Shown here one piece after another: positions 36,118-44,762 of a DNA stretch of 64,000 nt (positions are counted from its first letter, which is position 1; each line of letters opens with the position of its first letter). The stretch covers positions 4,634,001-4,698,000 of the forward strand of contig NZ_AP027080.1 of NCBI RefSeq assembly GCF_030295405.1, in the 5' to 3' direction. The translations under genes and the position numbers were made by a program. Source of the stretch: Mesoterricola silvestris (GTDB lineage Bacteria > Acidobacteriota > Holophagae > Holophagales > Holophagaceae). Under the pieces are notes generated by a model, which was not told where the DNA came from, did no database searches, and saw nothing but the letters and a program-made list of their open reading frames with translations.

Positions 36118-37545
36118 ATGCCGACACTCAAGATCAACGACATCCAGGTGAACGTGGAACCGGGGACCCTGCTCCTGGACGCCTGCGCCCAGGCCGGCCA
36201 TCCGGTGCCCAGCTACTGCTACCACTCCGCCCTGACGCCCGTGGCCACCTGCCGCATGTGCCTGGTGGAGATCAAGGGGCAGCCCAAGCTCGCCACCTCC
36301 TGCACCACCCTGGCCGCGGACGGCCAGGAGGTCTTCACGAATTCCAAGGCCGTGGCCGACGGCCGGGCCGGGGTCATGGAGTTCCTGCTCATCAACCACC
36401 CCCTGGACTGCCCCATCTGCGACCAGGCCGGGGAGTGCAAGCTCCAGGACTACAGCTACCAGTACGGCAGCGGCGACAGCCGCATGGCCGAGCCCAAGCG
36501 CCGGTACCGCTACGAGGACCTGGGCGCCAAGATCGTCATCGACAAGAACCGCTGCATCCACTGCACCCGCTGCGTGCGCTTCACCCGGGAGATCTCGGGC
36601 ACGGGCGAGCTGATCGTGGCCAACCGGGGCTCGGAACTGGAGGTGACAACCTACTCCGGCCGCACCATGGACGAGAACCCCCTGGCGGGCAACGTGGTGG
36701 ACCTCTGCCCCGTGGGGGCCCTCACCAGCCGGGACTTCCGCTTCAACAAGCGGGTGTGGTACCTCAAGCCGGTGCCCACCATCAGCCGCCATTCCCCCAT
36801 GGCCAATCCCATCTGGGCCGACGTGGACCAGAACCGCCTGTGGCGCTTCCGCCCCCGTCCCCAGGGCACCCGCCTCTCCACCCAGTTCATGCTGGACAGC
36901 GAGCGCCTCGCCTGGCACCGCTACGACCTGGATCCCGCCCGGCGCCTGGCGACGCCCCTCCTGGACGGGGCCCCCGGCACCCTGGAAGCCATCGCCGCGC
37001 GCCTGCGCGCCGCGGGCTCCGTGGCCGTGGTGGGCCAGGGCACCTTCGGCTGCGACGCCGCCCAGCGCCTTGGCGACCTGGCCTCCAGCCCCGACCTGCG
37101 CTACGGCAGCGGGGACCGCCTGGAACCGGTGCAGTTCCCCACCCTGCAGCTGAGCGGCGACGGCATCTTCAATCGCCGCGGCTTCTCCGAGCGGGGCTTC
37201 CGCTTCGGGCACCTGGAGGAGCTGCTGGCCCGGGTGAAGAGCGGGGAGGTGAAGGCCCTGGTCCTCCTCCACGACGAGGAATTCTCCGGCCGGACCGAGA
37301 CCGCCAAGCTCCGGGAGATCCTGGAGGCCGTCCCCTTCAGCCTCCTGCTGGAGCCCATCCCCTCCGACCTGGCCGGCACCGCCCGGCTTCCCGTGGCCAC
37401 CTACCTGGAGGAGAGCGACTTCGTGATCAACCACGAGGGCGAGCTGCGGCGCTATCAGAAGGCCCTGGAACCCCCCAAGGGCGTGAAGCCGCTGGCCGCC
37501 TGGGCCCGGGAACTGGCCGCCGCCCTTCATGAAGCCAAGGTTTAA
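36118..37545 (+). CDS. nuoG: NADH-quinone oxidoreductase subunit G, short form
   Basis: Iron-sulfur subunit of complex I carrying electrons from the NADH module. 475 residues. Ligands for the 2Fe-2S cluster are C34, C45, C48 and C62; for the His-Cys3 4Fe-4S cluster H94, C98, C101 and C107; for the third 4Fe-4S cluster C146, C149, C152 and C197. The C-terminal molybdopterin-oxidoreductase-like part (about 220-475) is much smaller than in NuoG of 700-900 residues and carries no Mo-cofactor motifs. It is isolated from nuoABCD (31 kb away) and from nuoE/F. A DCC protein and a ferredoxin reductase follow directly. Confidence 0.9.
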   Translation: MPTLKINDIQVNVEPGTLLLDACAQAGHPVPSYCYHSALTPVATCRMCLVEIKGQPKLATSCTTLAADGQEVFTNSKAVADGRAGVMEFLLINHPLDCPICDQAGECKLQDYSYQYGSGDSRMAEPKRRYRYEDLGAKIVIDKNRCIHCTRCVRFTREISGTGELIVANRGSELEVTTYSGRTMDENPLAGNVVDLCPVGALTSRDFRFNKRVWYLKPVPTISRHSPMANPIWADVDQNRLWRFRPRPQGTRLSTQFMLDSERLAWHRYDLDPARRLATPLLDGAPGTLEAIAARLRAAGSVAVVGQGTFGCDAAQRLGDLASSPDLRYGSGDRLEPVQFPTLQLSGDGIFNRRGFSERGFRFGHLEELLARVKSGEVKALVLLHDEEFSGRTETAKLREILEAVPFSLLLEPIPSDLAGTARLPVATYLEESDFVINHEGELRRYQKALEPPKGVKPLAAWARELAAALHEAKV

Positions 37546-37869
37546 GTGTCCGGAATCCTGTTGATGGTCTATGACGCCGAGGACCTCCGGTGCCGCCGCC
37601 TGGTGGACTGGGTGGGCCGGCAGGACCGGGACGGCCGGGTGGTCACCTTCCCCTACCAGAACGGCGAGCTGGTGCGGGTGGCCCCCGAACTGGCCGGCCT
37701 GGAATTCCCCGGGCAGGTCTACACCCTTGATCTGGAGAGCCGGGTGGTGCGCGGCGGCGCCGCCATGGCGCCCGGACTGCTGCGGCGCCTGCCGCGGTGG
37801 GCCTGGGCCCGGGTCCCCGCGCGGATCCCCTGGATCGCCCGGCTCATCTTCGGAATCATCCGCCGCTGA
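37546..37869 (+). CDS. Degenerate DCC (DUF393)-family protein
   Basis: 107 residues starting with GTG immediately after the nuoG stop. The DCC family, thiol-disulfide oxidoreductase-like, normally begins YDGxCxxC; here the sequence is 'YDAEDLRCRRLVDWVGRQD', so only the second Cys remains and Asp replaces the first. The C-terminal 'RIPWIARLIFGIIRR' matches the hydrophobic end of the family. If it folds as predicted it cannot form the usual active-site disulfide. ATG at 37564 is a later possible start. It sits between nuoG and the flavin reductase, so a redox-related role is likely but unproven. Confidence 0.55.
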   Translation: MSGILLMVYDAEDLRCRRLVDWVGRQDRDGRVVTFPYQNGELVRVAPELAGLEFPGQVYTLDLESRVVRGGAAMAPGLLRRLPRWAWARVPARIPWIARLIFGIIRR

Positions 37870-37908
37870 CGATTGGGCGATAATCACTCATTGGATAAAG
37901 GCGCCGCC

Positions 37909-38700
37909 ATGCCGGAACTCAACGCCACCGTCACCCACCGCAGGGATCTGGCCCCCGGCCTGATGATCCTGCGCGTCGAGCCCCGGGGCTGGGCCCTGCC
38001 CCCCTTCAAGCCCGGCCAGTTCGCGGTGCTGGGCCTGCCCGCCGAGGCGCCCCGCAGCGCCAGCGCGCTCCCGGAGGAAGGCCACGACGCCTTTCCCCGG
38101 CGCGCCTATTCCATCGCCTCCTCCTCCCTGGACCGGGACTTCCTGGAGTTCTACATCGTGGAGGTGCCCGGCGGCGCCCTGACGCCCCGGCTCTTCGCGC
38201 TGCGGGAGGGCGACGGCCTCTGGCTGGGGCCCAAGCTCACCGGGATGTTCACCCTCGACCAGGTGGACCCGGGGCGGAACCTGGCCTTCATCGCCACGGG
38301 CACGGGCCTCGCGCCCTACATGTCCATGCTGCGCACCCACCTGGCCGCGGAACCCGGCCGGAGGTTCGCCGTGGTGCACGGCGCCCGCTACGTCAGCGAC
38401 CTGGGCTACCGGGACGAGCTGTTCCACCTGGAGCGGGACCACCGGAACTTCACCTACCTGCCGGTACTCTCCCGCCCCGAGCCCGGGTGGCAGGGCTTCA
38501 AGGGCCACCTGCAGGACTTCTGGGCCGGCCGCGACCTTGAGAGGGCCTGGGGATTCAAGCCCAGCCCGGAGGACACGGACTTCTTCGTGTGCGGGAACCC
38601 GGCCATGGTGGAGGCCATGATGGGCATCCTCCAGGCGGAGGGCTTCCGGGAGCACACCCGGAAGGAGCCGGGGCAGGTGCATTTCGAGAAGTACTGGTAG
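37909..38700 (+). CDS. Ferredoxin/flavodoxin-NADP reductase
   Basis: FAD enzyme exchanging electrons between NADP(H) and ferredoxin or flavodoxin in the cytosol. 263 residues with the FAD-binding 'RRAYSIASSS' (about 64-73), NADP-binding 'ATGTGLAPYMSML' (about 127-139) and 'FFVCGNPAMVEAM' (about 224-236), ending in the aromatic 'FEKYW' characteristic of bacterial FNR ends. The ATG at 37909 is chosen; a longer reading upstream has no ribosome site. It follows the nuoG-DCC pair by 39 bases, which suggests a link between NADP(H) and complex I. Confidence 0.88.
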   Translation: MPELNATVTHRRDLAPGLMILRVEPRGWALPPFKPGQFAVLGLPAEAPRSASALPEEGHDAFPRRAYSIASSSLDRDFLEFYIVEVPGGALTPRLFALREGDGLWLGPKLTGMFTLDQVDPGRNLAFIATGTGLAPYMSMLRTHLAAEPGRRFAVVHGARYVSDLGYRDELFHLERDHRNFTYLPVLSRPEPGWQGFKGHLQDFWAGRDLERAWGFKPSPEDTDFFVCGNPAMVEAMMGILQAEGFREHTRKEPGQVHFEKYW

Positions 38701-38709
38701 GCGCCCCCC

Positions 38710-40188
38710 TCAGGGCAGGGGCCGCAGGGTGGAGGGGTCCCGCAGGGGCAGCACGGTGACGGGCAGGCCAAGCCCTTCCCCCAGCCGGCCCGGGTGGTCC
38801 TTGGCGTCGCCCTGGCGCACCGCCTCGACGTCCCCCACCACCAGGAGCACCATCCGGGTCATGTCCAGGTACTTCCGGGCGGCCTCCCGCACCTGGTCCC
38901 GGGTGACGGACCGGAGCCTTTCCCGGAAGTCCAGGAAATAGTCCTCGGGCTGGCCGTTCAGGTTCTGGCCCGCGAAGAGGCCGGCCACGGATTCCGCGTC
39001 GGAAAAGCGGCTGGGAAAGGCCTGGATGAGCCCGTCCCTGGCCACGCTGAACTCCTGTTCGCCCACGGGCTCGCGCTTGAGCTTCTCCACCTCCTCCAGG
39101 ACCAGGCGGAGGGCGTAGGCCACGGAGCGGTTCTTGGTCTGGAAGCGGCACAGCAGGTCCCCCTTCCAGAAGGTGCCCGGCTCCAGCCGGGTGCTGACGC
39201 CGTAGGTGAGGCCCTCGTCGTTGCGGAGCCGCTTCATGAGGCGGCTGGAAACGCCCCCGCCCCCCAGGATCTCCTCCATGAGCATGGCCGCGGGCCAGTC
39301 GGGGTCGCCGCGGCGCAGGCCGGGCACCGCCAGGGCCACGACGCTCTGGGGCCCCGCCTTGCCGCACAGGTAGAGGCCGGGAGTGCGCGTGAAGGTGGGG
39401 GCGGGCACGGGGGGGCTCACCCTGGCCTCCCGGCCGGGCTTGAGGGCGCCCACGGTCCGGTCCAGGACCGCCTTGAAGGCCCTGGGGTCGATGGGGCCGC
39501 TGGCGGTGACCACCAGGTTGGCCGGATGCAGGATGCGCGCGTGGAAGGCCCGCAGATCCTCCCGGGTGATGCGCGCCAGACTGGCCTGGGTGGCCTGGGC
39601 GGAGGCGAAGTGGGATTCCCCCCGCAGCAGGTAGCCGAACTGGTATCCGGAGATGCTGTTGGCACTGTCGTTCCGCTTGGCCAGGGCCTGGAGCTGGTCC
39701 TGCCGGGCGAGGTCCAGGGAGGCCTGGGCGAAGGCGGGGCGGGTGAGCACCTCCATGAAGGCGGCGAGGCCGGTCTCCAGGTCCTTTTCCAGCACCTCCA
39801 GGGAGAGGCTGCCGGAGGTGGCGCCGCACCGGCCGTGGACGCCGGCGGCGAGGAAGGCCAGGCGCTCATCCAGCTCGTCCACCGGCGTGACCTCCGTGCC
39901 CCCGCGGCGGATCTGGTTCCCGAAGAGGGCGGCCAGGCCCTCCTTTCCGGCGGGATCCAGGTAGGATCCCCCCCGGTACAGGACCTTCACCCGCACGATG
40001 GGTTGCCCTTCCGGGTCCGGCACGATGAAGGCGGGAATGCCGTTGCGAAGGGTGACCTTGAAATCCCGGGCCCGGGGCGCCTTGAAGACCAGGGGCTGGA
40101 CCGGGAGAAGCTCCGGGCGGGCGGGAATGGGCTGGGCCGCAAGGGTGCAGGCAAGCATCAGGAGGGTGGGGACACCGAGGTTCATCAT
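38710..40188 (-). CDS. M16-family peptidase-like protein lacking the zinc motif
   Basis: 492 residues, exported (signal peptide about 1-19, 'VPTLLMLACTLAAQ'). Both M16 domains are recognisable ('YRGGSYLDPAGKEGLA', 'GPIDPRAFKAVLD', 'NDEGLTYGVSTRLEPG', the latter equal to the usual R-Y pair region). Where active members have HxxEH the sequence reads 'LAALFGNQIRRGG' (residues about 86-98), so zinc is not bound. It overlaps the active partner's stop by four bases. Active/inactive pairs of this kind form heterodimers. It converges on the FNR gene with ten bases between stops. Confidence 0.85.
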   Translation of the reverse strand: MMNLGVPTLLMLACTLAAQPIPARPELLPVQPLVFKAPRARDFKVTLRNGIPAFIVPDPEGQPIVRVKVLYRGGSYLDPAGKEGLAALFGNQIRRGGTEVTPVDELDERLAFLAAGVHGRCGATSGSLSLEVLEKDLETGLAAFMEVLTRPAFAQASLDLARQDQLQALAKRNDSANSISGYQFGYLLRGESHFASAQATQASLARITREDLRAFHARILHPANLVVTASGPIDPRAFKAVLDRTVGALKPGREARVSPPVPAPTFTRTPGLYLCGKAGPQSVVALAVPGLRRGDPDWPAAMLMEEILGGGGVSSRLMKRLRNDEGLTYGVSTRLEPGTFWKGDLLCRFQTKNRSVAYALRLVLEEVEKLKREPVGEQEFSVARDGLIQAFPSRFSDAESVAGLFAGQNLNGQPEDYFLDFRERLRSVTRDQVREAARKYLDMTRMVLLVVGDVEAVRQGDAKDHPGRLGEGLGLPVTVLPLRDPSTLRPLP

Positions 40189-41708
40189 TTTCCCTCCCGG
40201 GCCGGCGCGCTTTTGCGGCTGTAGACGAGCGTGTTCATGGATTCCTTCACCAGGTACTTCCGGGCGACCCGCTGCACGTCCGCGGCGGTGACGGCCTCCA
40301 GCCAGCGGGGTTCCTCCAGGAGATCCCGGTAGGTGCCGGCCCCTTCGGCCTCGGCCAGGGCGTTGGCGAGCACGGCGTCGTCCTCCAGGCGCTTGAAGGC
40401 GCCCATCTGAAAGCGGTTCTTGACCTTGCGCAGTTCCCGCTCCGTGACCCCCTCCCGCTGGATGCGGGCGATCTCCTCCAGCAACTGGGCCTCCACCTCC
40501 GGCGACCGGTCCTCGCCGGCGGGAACGCCGAACACCACGAAGGTGCCGGCGTACTTGAGGCCCTTGTTCCAGGCCATGACGTCGGTGGCGCTGCGGCGGG
40601 CGCGCACCAGGGCCCGGTTCAGCCGGCCCGTCTGTCCCCCCAGGAGGGCGGCCAGCACCTCCAGGGCGGGGGCGTCCCGGTGAAGGCCGCTCACGGCCTT
40701 GAAGGTGATCACCACCTCCGCGCCGGTGTCGGCTTCGGCCAGCAGGCGGGTGGGGGCGGGCTGGGGGGGCTCGGTGGTGACGATGGGGGGAACCCCCGCG
40801 GGGTTGGCGGGGATGCGCCCGAAGTAGCGCTCCATCATGGCCAGGGCGTCCCGGCTGCGGAAATCGCCCACCAGCACCGCGGAGATGTTGTTGGGCGCGT
40901 AGTAGGTGGCGAAGAATTCCTGGGCCTGTTCACGGGTGACCTGGGCGATGTCGCTGGGCCAGCCGATGATGGGCCAGTGGTAGGGGTGGGCCTGCCAGAT
41001 CAGGGAGCGGTACCGCTCCTCGAAGACCCCGATGGCGGTGGCGTCCACCCGCTGGCGGCGCTCCTCCATGACCACGTCCCGCTCCGTGTAGAACTCCCGG
41101 AACACCGGATTGAGCAGCCGGTCGGATTCCAGCCAGGCCCACAGCTCCAGCCGGTTGGCCGGCACCGTCACATGGAAATAGGTCCGGTCGCTGGTGGTGT
41201 CGGCGTTGAGCTCCGTGGCCCCGGCCCGGGTGTAGATCTGCACCAGTTCGTTCTTCTCCAGCAGGGCGCGCTGCTCGGTGGCCAGCCGCTCGAAGTCCCG
41301 TAGCAGGTCCTGGTGGCGGGGGGAGCGCACGGCCGGGTCGTTCATGTCCGCGATCTCCCCCCGGCGCAGCCTCTCCCGGAGCGTGTCCAGCTCCCTGCGG
41401 ATCTGCGCCTGCAGGAGGTCCTGGAGCCGGTTCAGCTCCGCGTCCCGGGCTGCGTCCCGGGTGCCGAGGGTGCGGGTGCCCTTGAACATCATGTGCTCGA
41501 AGAGGTGGGCGATGCCGGTGGTGCCCGGGCGCTCGTTGGCGGACCCCGCCCGCACCACCCAGCCGCAGGCGACGCTGGGGCGCTGGTGCCGCTCCACCAG
41601 GAGCACCCGCATGCCGTTGGAGAGCGTATGCTCCGTGACCGGAATGGACTGGGCCAGGAGGGGCGCGGCCAGAAGGGCCGCGAACCGCAGGAAGGGCTGG
41701 ACGAACAT
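40185..41708 (-). CDS. M16-family zinc metallopeptidase, active partner
   Basis: 507-residue exported peptidase (signal peptide about 1-20). The inverted zinc motif is H68-x-x-E71-H72 ('IAHLFEHMMFKGTRT'), and the distal Glu lies in 'YTERDVVMEERRQRVD' (about 170-185). An unusual charged insert follows the motif (about 84-135, rich in Arg, Glu and Asp). The C-terminal half has the substrate-binding 'FGVPAGEDRSPEVEAQ' region. It precedes and overlaps the inactive homologue, so the two are co-translated. It probably degrades peptides in the periplasm. Confidence 0.9.
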   Translation of the reverse strand: MFVQPFLRFAALLAAPLLAQSIPVTEHTLSNGMRVLLVERHQRPSVACGWVVRAGSANERPGTTGIAHLFEHMMFKGTRTLGTRDAARDAELNRLQDLLQAQIRRELDTLRERLRRGEIADMNDPAVRSPRHQDLLRDFERLATEQRALLEKNELVQIYTRAGATELNADTTSDRTYFHVTVPANRLELWAWLESDRLLNPVFREFYTERDVVMEERRQRVDATAIGVFEERYRSLIWQAHPYHWPIIGWPSDIAQVTREQAQEFFATYYAPNNISAVLVGDFRSRDALAMMERYFGRIPANPAGVPPIVTTEPPQPAPTRLLAEADTGAEVVITFKAVSGLHRDAPALEVLAALLGGQTGRLNRALVRARRSATDVMAWNKGLKYAGTFVVFGVPAGEDRSPEVEAQLLEEIARIQREGVTERELRKVKNRFQMGAFKRLEDDAVLANALAEAEGAGTYRDLLEEPRWLEAVTAADVQRVARKYLVKESMNTLVYSRKSAPAREGK

Positions 41709-41895
41709 GGGGGGTTCCTTTTCAGATCAAGCCGGAACAGGCCTACGGCGGGGCGATGCGGGATCGCGTCCGCAGGGGTCCAGGCCAGCGCGGGATTGCC
41801 TTCAGGCTAACCCGATGAAAACGCTGGCTGTTGGATAAAGGCAGACAAGAAATCGCCGGGTTTTACCGGGCCCCCATGCTGGATCGAAATGTCTG

Positions 41896-43503
41896 CTAGA
41901 CCGGGAGTTCCAGCAAGGCCGAGAAGCCCCCGCCGTCCCGGAACCGGAAACGGAAGCCCCACCCCTCGCGCTCCGCCATGCGGGTGAGGAGGAGGAGCCC
42001 CAGCCCCTGCCCCCGGCCCTTGCGGTCCGGCGAGGGGGCCTGGGCCTTGCGCTCCCGGAGGGCTTCCAGCATCCCGGCGGAGAGGCCCTCCCCTTCGTCG
42101 GTCACCTCGATGGCGACGCGGCGCCGTTCCCGGCGCACCTCCAGGGCGACGGCGCCGCGCCCGTGGAGGAGGGCGTTCTCCAGCAGGGTGGCCAGGGCGG
42201 ATTTCAGGGCCAGGGCCGGCGCCCGGAAGGGCCCGGCGTCCACCGTGACCCGCAGGGACCGCCCATCCTCCGCGAAGGTGGCCTCCAGCTCCTCCTTCAC
42301 CTCCTCGAAGAAGGCCGGCGTGAGGGTATCCCGGCCGGAGGAGGGCCGTGCGGGCCTGCTGCCCTCCAGCCCGCATTCGATGAGCCGCACCAGCTGGTCC
42401 ACCTCCTCGCCGATCTGGAGCAGGGTGGCCTCCTGGGCCTCCCGCGTCACTTCCGTGATGCGCACCGTATCGCAGCGGAGCTTGAGGAGGGCCAGGGGCG
42501 TCTTGAGGCTGTGGGTGAGGGAGGCCAGGCGGTCCGCCTCCAGGCGCTCCCGGTGCGCGGCGTGGCGGTAGGCCAGGAGCCCCGCCAGGGTGGCGACGAT
42601 CCAGAGCGCGTAGGCGAGCCACCCCAGGCCGCGGTGCAGCAGGAGCAGGTTGCGCTGGGCCTCCTCCTCCCGGGGCGACATGAGGCTCAGCCCCATCCAG
42701 CCCCAGCCGAAGTCGCTCTTGAGGCAGTAGTACCCGGAACCCCGGCCCAGGCCCGCCGTGAGGGGCACCTGGAGGCTCCAGGGCGGCAGCGGCTGGGGGG
42801 AGGCGCGCGGGGTGAACCCGGTCTGGAGCAGGTGGGAACCGGCGGCGTCCGGGGCATCCCGGTTCTGGAGCAGGTGCTCCCCGGAGTCCACCAGGCCGAA
42901 GCGCACCCGGGCGTGGTTGCCCAGGACGCCCTGGAGGAACCGCTCCACCTCGGGGCTTTCCGGCCGCCACCGCTTGATGGCGAACCAGCGCCCCGCGGGG
43001 AGCACCAGGATGGACTCCTGCAGGGGGCCCCGGGGATCCGGGCCGGGCCTCCAGGGCGTCACGCCGGATGCCGCCGCTTCCCGGGCCCAGGCGCGCATCT
43101 GGTCCGTGTCCGCGCCCGGGGCCGCCGGTCGCAGCCGGTCCCCGTCCCGGACCCACGCCTGGCCCCGCCCGGGGTCCACCAGGGCCCGCACCAGGGGATC
43201 CGCGGCCAGTTGCGCCGTGAGCGCCGCCTCGTCCCCGGTGGCGAAGGCCGGCGGTTCCAGGGACCTCACCCAGCGCCTCCCGATGAAATGGGCCGTCTGG
43301 TGGGCGCTGCTGGCCCAGGCGTTCCAGGCCCGTTTGACCCGGTAGGCGGCCCAGGCCTCCGGCAGGAAGGCGAAGGCCACCGAAAGGATCCCCCAGAGAA
43401 GGAGCAGCCCCTTCCATGAATAACCCTTGAGCTGCAGGCGCCGGAACCCCTTCCAGCGGCGGAAGGGCGACGTGTGGATCCGGGTGATCGCAATGGAGCG
43501 CAT
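41896..43503 (-). CDS. Sensor histidine kinase
   Basis: 535-residue membrane kinase. TM1 about 32-53, a large periplasmic domain about 54-290 without a recognised fold, TM2 about 292-312, then a dimerisation/phosphoacceptor region with H331 ('LASLTHSLKTPLALLKLRCD') and an ATPase domain with N box 'LLENALLHGRG', G1 'DEGEGLS' and G2 'GRGQGLGLLLL'. No HAMP or PAS domain is visible. It is transcribed divergently from the outer-membrane operon whose last gene encodes an OmpR-type regulator (48551-49291), the probable partner. The start at 43503 is followed by a basic segment. Confidence 0.88.
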   Translation of the reverse strand: MRSIAITRIHTSPFRRWKGFRRLQLKGYSWKGLLLLWGILSVAFAFLPEAWAAYRVKRAWNAWASSAHQTAHFIGRRWVRSLEPPAFATGDEAALTAQLAADPLVRALVDPGRGQAWVRDGDRLRPAAPGADTDQMRAWAREAAASGVTPWRPGPDPRGPLQESILVLPAGRWFAIKRWRPESPEVERFLQGVLGNHARVRFGLVDSGEHLLQNRDAPDAAGSHLLQTGFTPRASPQPLPPWSLQVPLTAGLGRGSGYYCLKSDFGWGWMGLSLMSPREEEAQRNLLLLHRGLGWLAYALWIVATLAGLLAYRHAAHRERLEADRLASLTHSLKTPLALLKLRCDTVRITEVTREAQEATLLQIGEEVDQLVRLIECGLEGSRPARPSSGRDTLTPAFFEEVKEELEATFAEDGRSLRVTVDAGPFRAPALALKSALATLLENALLHGRGAVALEVRRERRRVAIEVTDEGEGLSAGMLEALRERKAQAPSPDRKGRGQGLGLLLLTRMAEREGWGFRFRFRDGGGFSALLELPV

Positions 43504-43564
43504 GGCCCATCTTAGCCAGGGCCAACCCGGCCATGGGCCGAACCGGAACCGCGGCCGGAAACCC

Positions 43565-43597
43565 GGGCCCAGGTTCCCGGCGGGGCCCTGTTTTTTT
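43565..43597 (+). terminator. Possible intrinsic terminator
   Basis: gggccc (43565-43570) and gggccc (43583-43588) pair around a 12-nt loop, followed by seven T. On the plus strand it would end transcription entering the outer-membrane operon from the left, which runs antisense to the kinase. Confidence 0.3.
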
Positions 43598-43767
43598 GCG
43601 GCTAGTCCCGTTCCAGAACGAGGCCACCCCTAATTTAATCCCTGCTTTTAAAAAACTTATGAATCAAAATTCCGCCCTAAAAAAGGGCCTGGTATTTGTC
43701 CGCCATTTACCTTGAACCCCCTTTTGGGCGGGCTGAGAATGAACAGGAAATACAAATTCCTCCTAAG

Positions 43768-43815
43768 CTGATTCAGGGACCTGCGAACCACCTGATTCGC
43801 GCACCACCGAACCTG
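43768..43815. promoter_or_regulatory. 24-bp tandem direct repeat, candidate response-regulator operator
   Basis: Two adjacent 24-base units share CTGATTC at the start and CGAACC 16 bases later (17 of 24 positions identical). They lie 142 bases before the first outer-membrane gene and 265 bases from the kinase start. Tandem half-sites are typical for OmpR-family regulators. The assignment is inference. Confidence 0.45.
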
Positions 43816-43957
43816 GACAGCCCTCCAACCGGGGGCGGCCGAAGGATTGCCTGGCTGCTCGTTTCTCACTGCCCGTTCCGGGTCCCCGGCTCCTTCGGGA
43901 CGTCCTTTTCACACACCTCGCCTTTCAATGCGCTCAACCCTTCGGAGGTTCCACCCC

Positions 43958-44719
43958 ATGCATAATCCATCACGAAGCCTCGCCCTGGCCGCCATGCTTG
44001 CTTGTTCCCTTTCCGCCCAATCGCCGTGGGGCTTCGGGGCCAAATTCGGGGTGGCCCCCACCGTGGGCACCCCCGGGGAGCAGCGGAACCGCGGGTCCGT
44101 GCTCTGCGCCTTCCAGGGGGAACGGCGCCTGGCGGGCCGGGGCACCGTCTTCGCGGAACTGACCTACCGCTACTACCGGAGCGTCCAGTTCGAGGCCACC
44201 CGCTTCGGCACTGGGTTCGCCCCGGACGGCACGGCCGGCCAGATCACCAAGTGGGCCTTCGACACGGCCGCGGGGCTTCCCCGGGCCGACGGCCGCTACG
44301 ATTCGGTGGATATCCGCAAATCCATGCTGGAGGGCATGGGGTTGCAGGTGGGCTACCGCCATCCCCTGGGGCGGAGCATCTGGTCCCTGCAGGCCGGCGT
44401 GGCCCTCAACGCCCTCAAGTCCACCCAGGAGGTCATCGGCAGCCTGAAGGTGGTGCGGAACCGGGAGGCGGCCACGCCCACCGTCCTGGCCACGGAGGGC
44501 ATGCTCCAGAGCGTCTCCACGTCCAGCCTGCGCCCCGGATGCTTCACGGGGGTGCGGGGGGACCTGGCGTCCAACCTCTTCGTGGAATGCAACCTCTCCC
44601 TGGCGACCTTCGCGGAGGTGAACTACCTCCCCTCCAGCTACACGGGAAGGCCCGCGGCCACCGAGAGCCGAAACCGCACCAAGACCTCGCTGGAATTCAA
44701 CGCCGGCCTGAGGTTCTGA
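43958..44719 (+). CDS. Outer-membrane beta-barrel protein (operon gene 1)
   Basis: 253 residues with a signal peptide (about 1-20, 'SLALAAMLACSLSAQ'). Alternating polar/aromatic strands and a terminal Phe ('LEFNAGLRF') point to an outer-membrane barrel of about 8-10 strands. The ATG at 43958 has GGAGG 9 bases upstream; longer readings are non-coding. The family is not recognised. It is followed after 43 bases by the TonB receptor and is the first gene of a four-gene operon ending with a response regulator. Confidence 0.7.
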   Translation: MHNPSRSLALAAMLACSLSAQSPWGFGAKFGVAPTVGTPGEQRNRGSVLCAFQGERRLAGRGTVFAELTYRYYRSVQFEATRFGTGFAPDGTAGQITKWAFDTAAGLPRADGRYDSVDIRKSMLEGMGLQVGYRHPLGRSIWSLQAGVALNALKSTQEVIGSLKVVRNREAATPTVLATEGMLQSVSTSSLRPGCFTGVRGDLASNLFVECNLSLATFAEVNYLPSSYTGRPAATESRNRTKTSLEFNAGLRF

Positions 44720-44762
44720 GCAGGATCCACCTGAAACCCGAATGGAAACCGGAGGTATGAAC

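Larger units (their letters stand above)
43504..43957. promoter_or_regulatory. Divergent control region of the kinase and the TonB-receptor operon
   Basis: 454 bases with no credible gene, the longest non-coding stretch in the window. Its middle (about 43610-43790) is clearly more AT-rich than the surrounding DNA. It contains a T7-tailed hairpin (43565-43597), an inverted repeat (arms 43672-43687 and 43717-43731) and a 24-bp tandem direct repeat (43768-43815). No convincing -35/-10 pair was identified. Confidence 0.6.

Noticed and set aside
43847-44719. Longer version of the first outer-membrane gene
   Set aside because: The 37 codons upstream of 43958 have no ribosome site and would place a basic segment before the signal peptide; GGAGG supports 43958.
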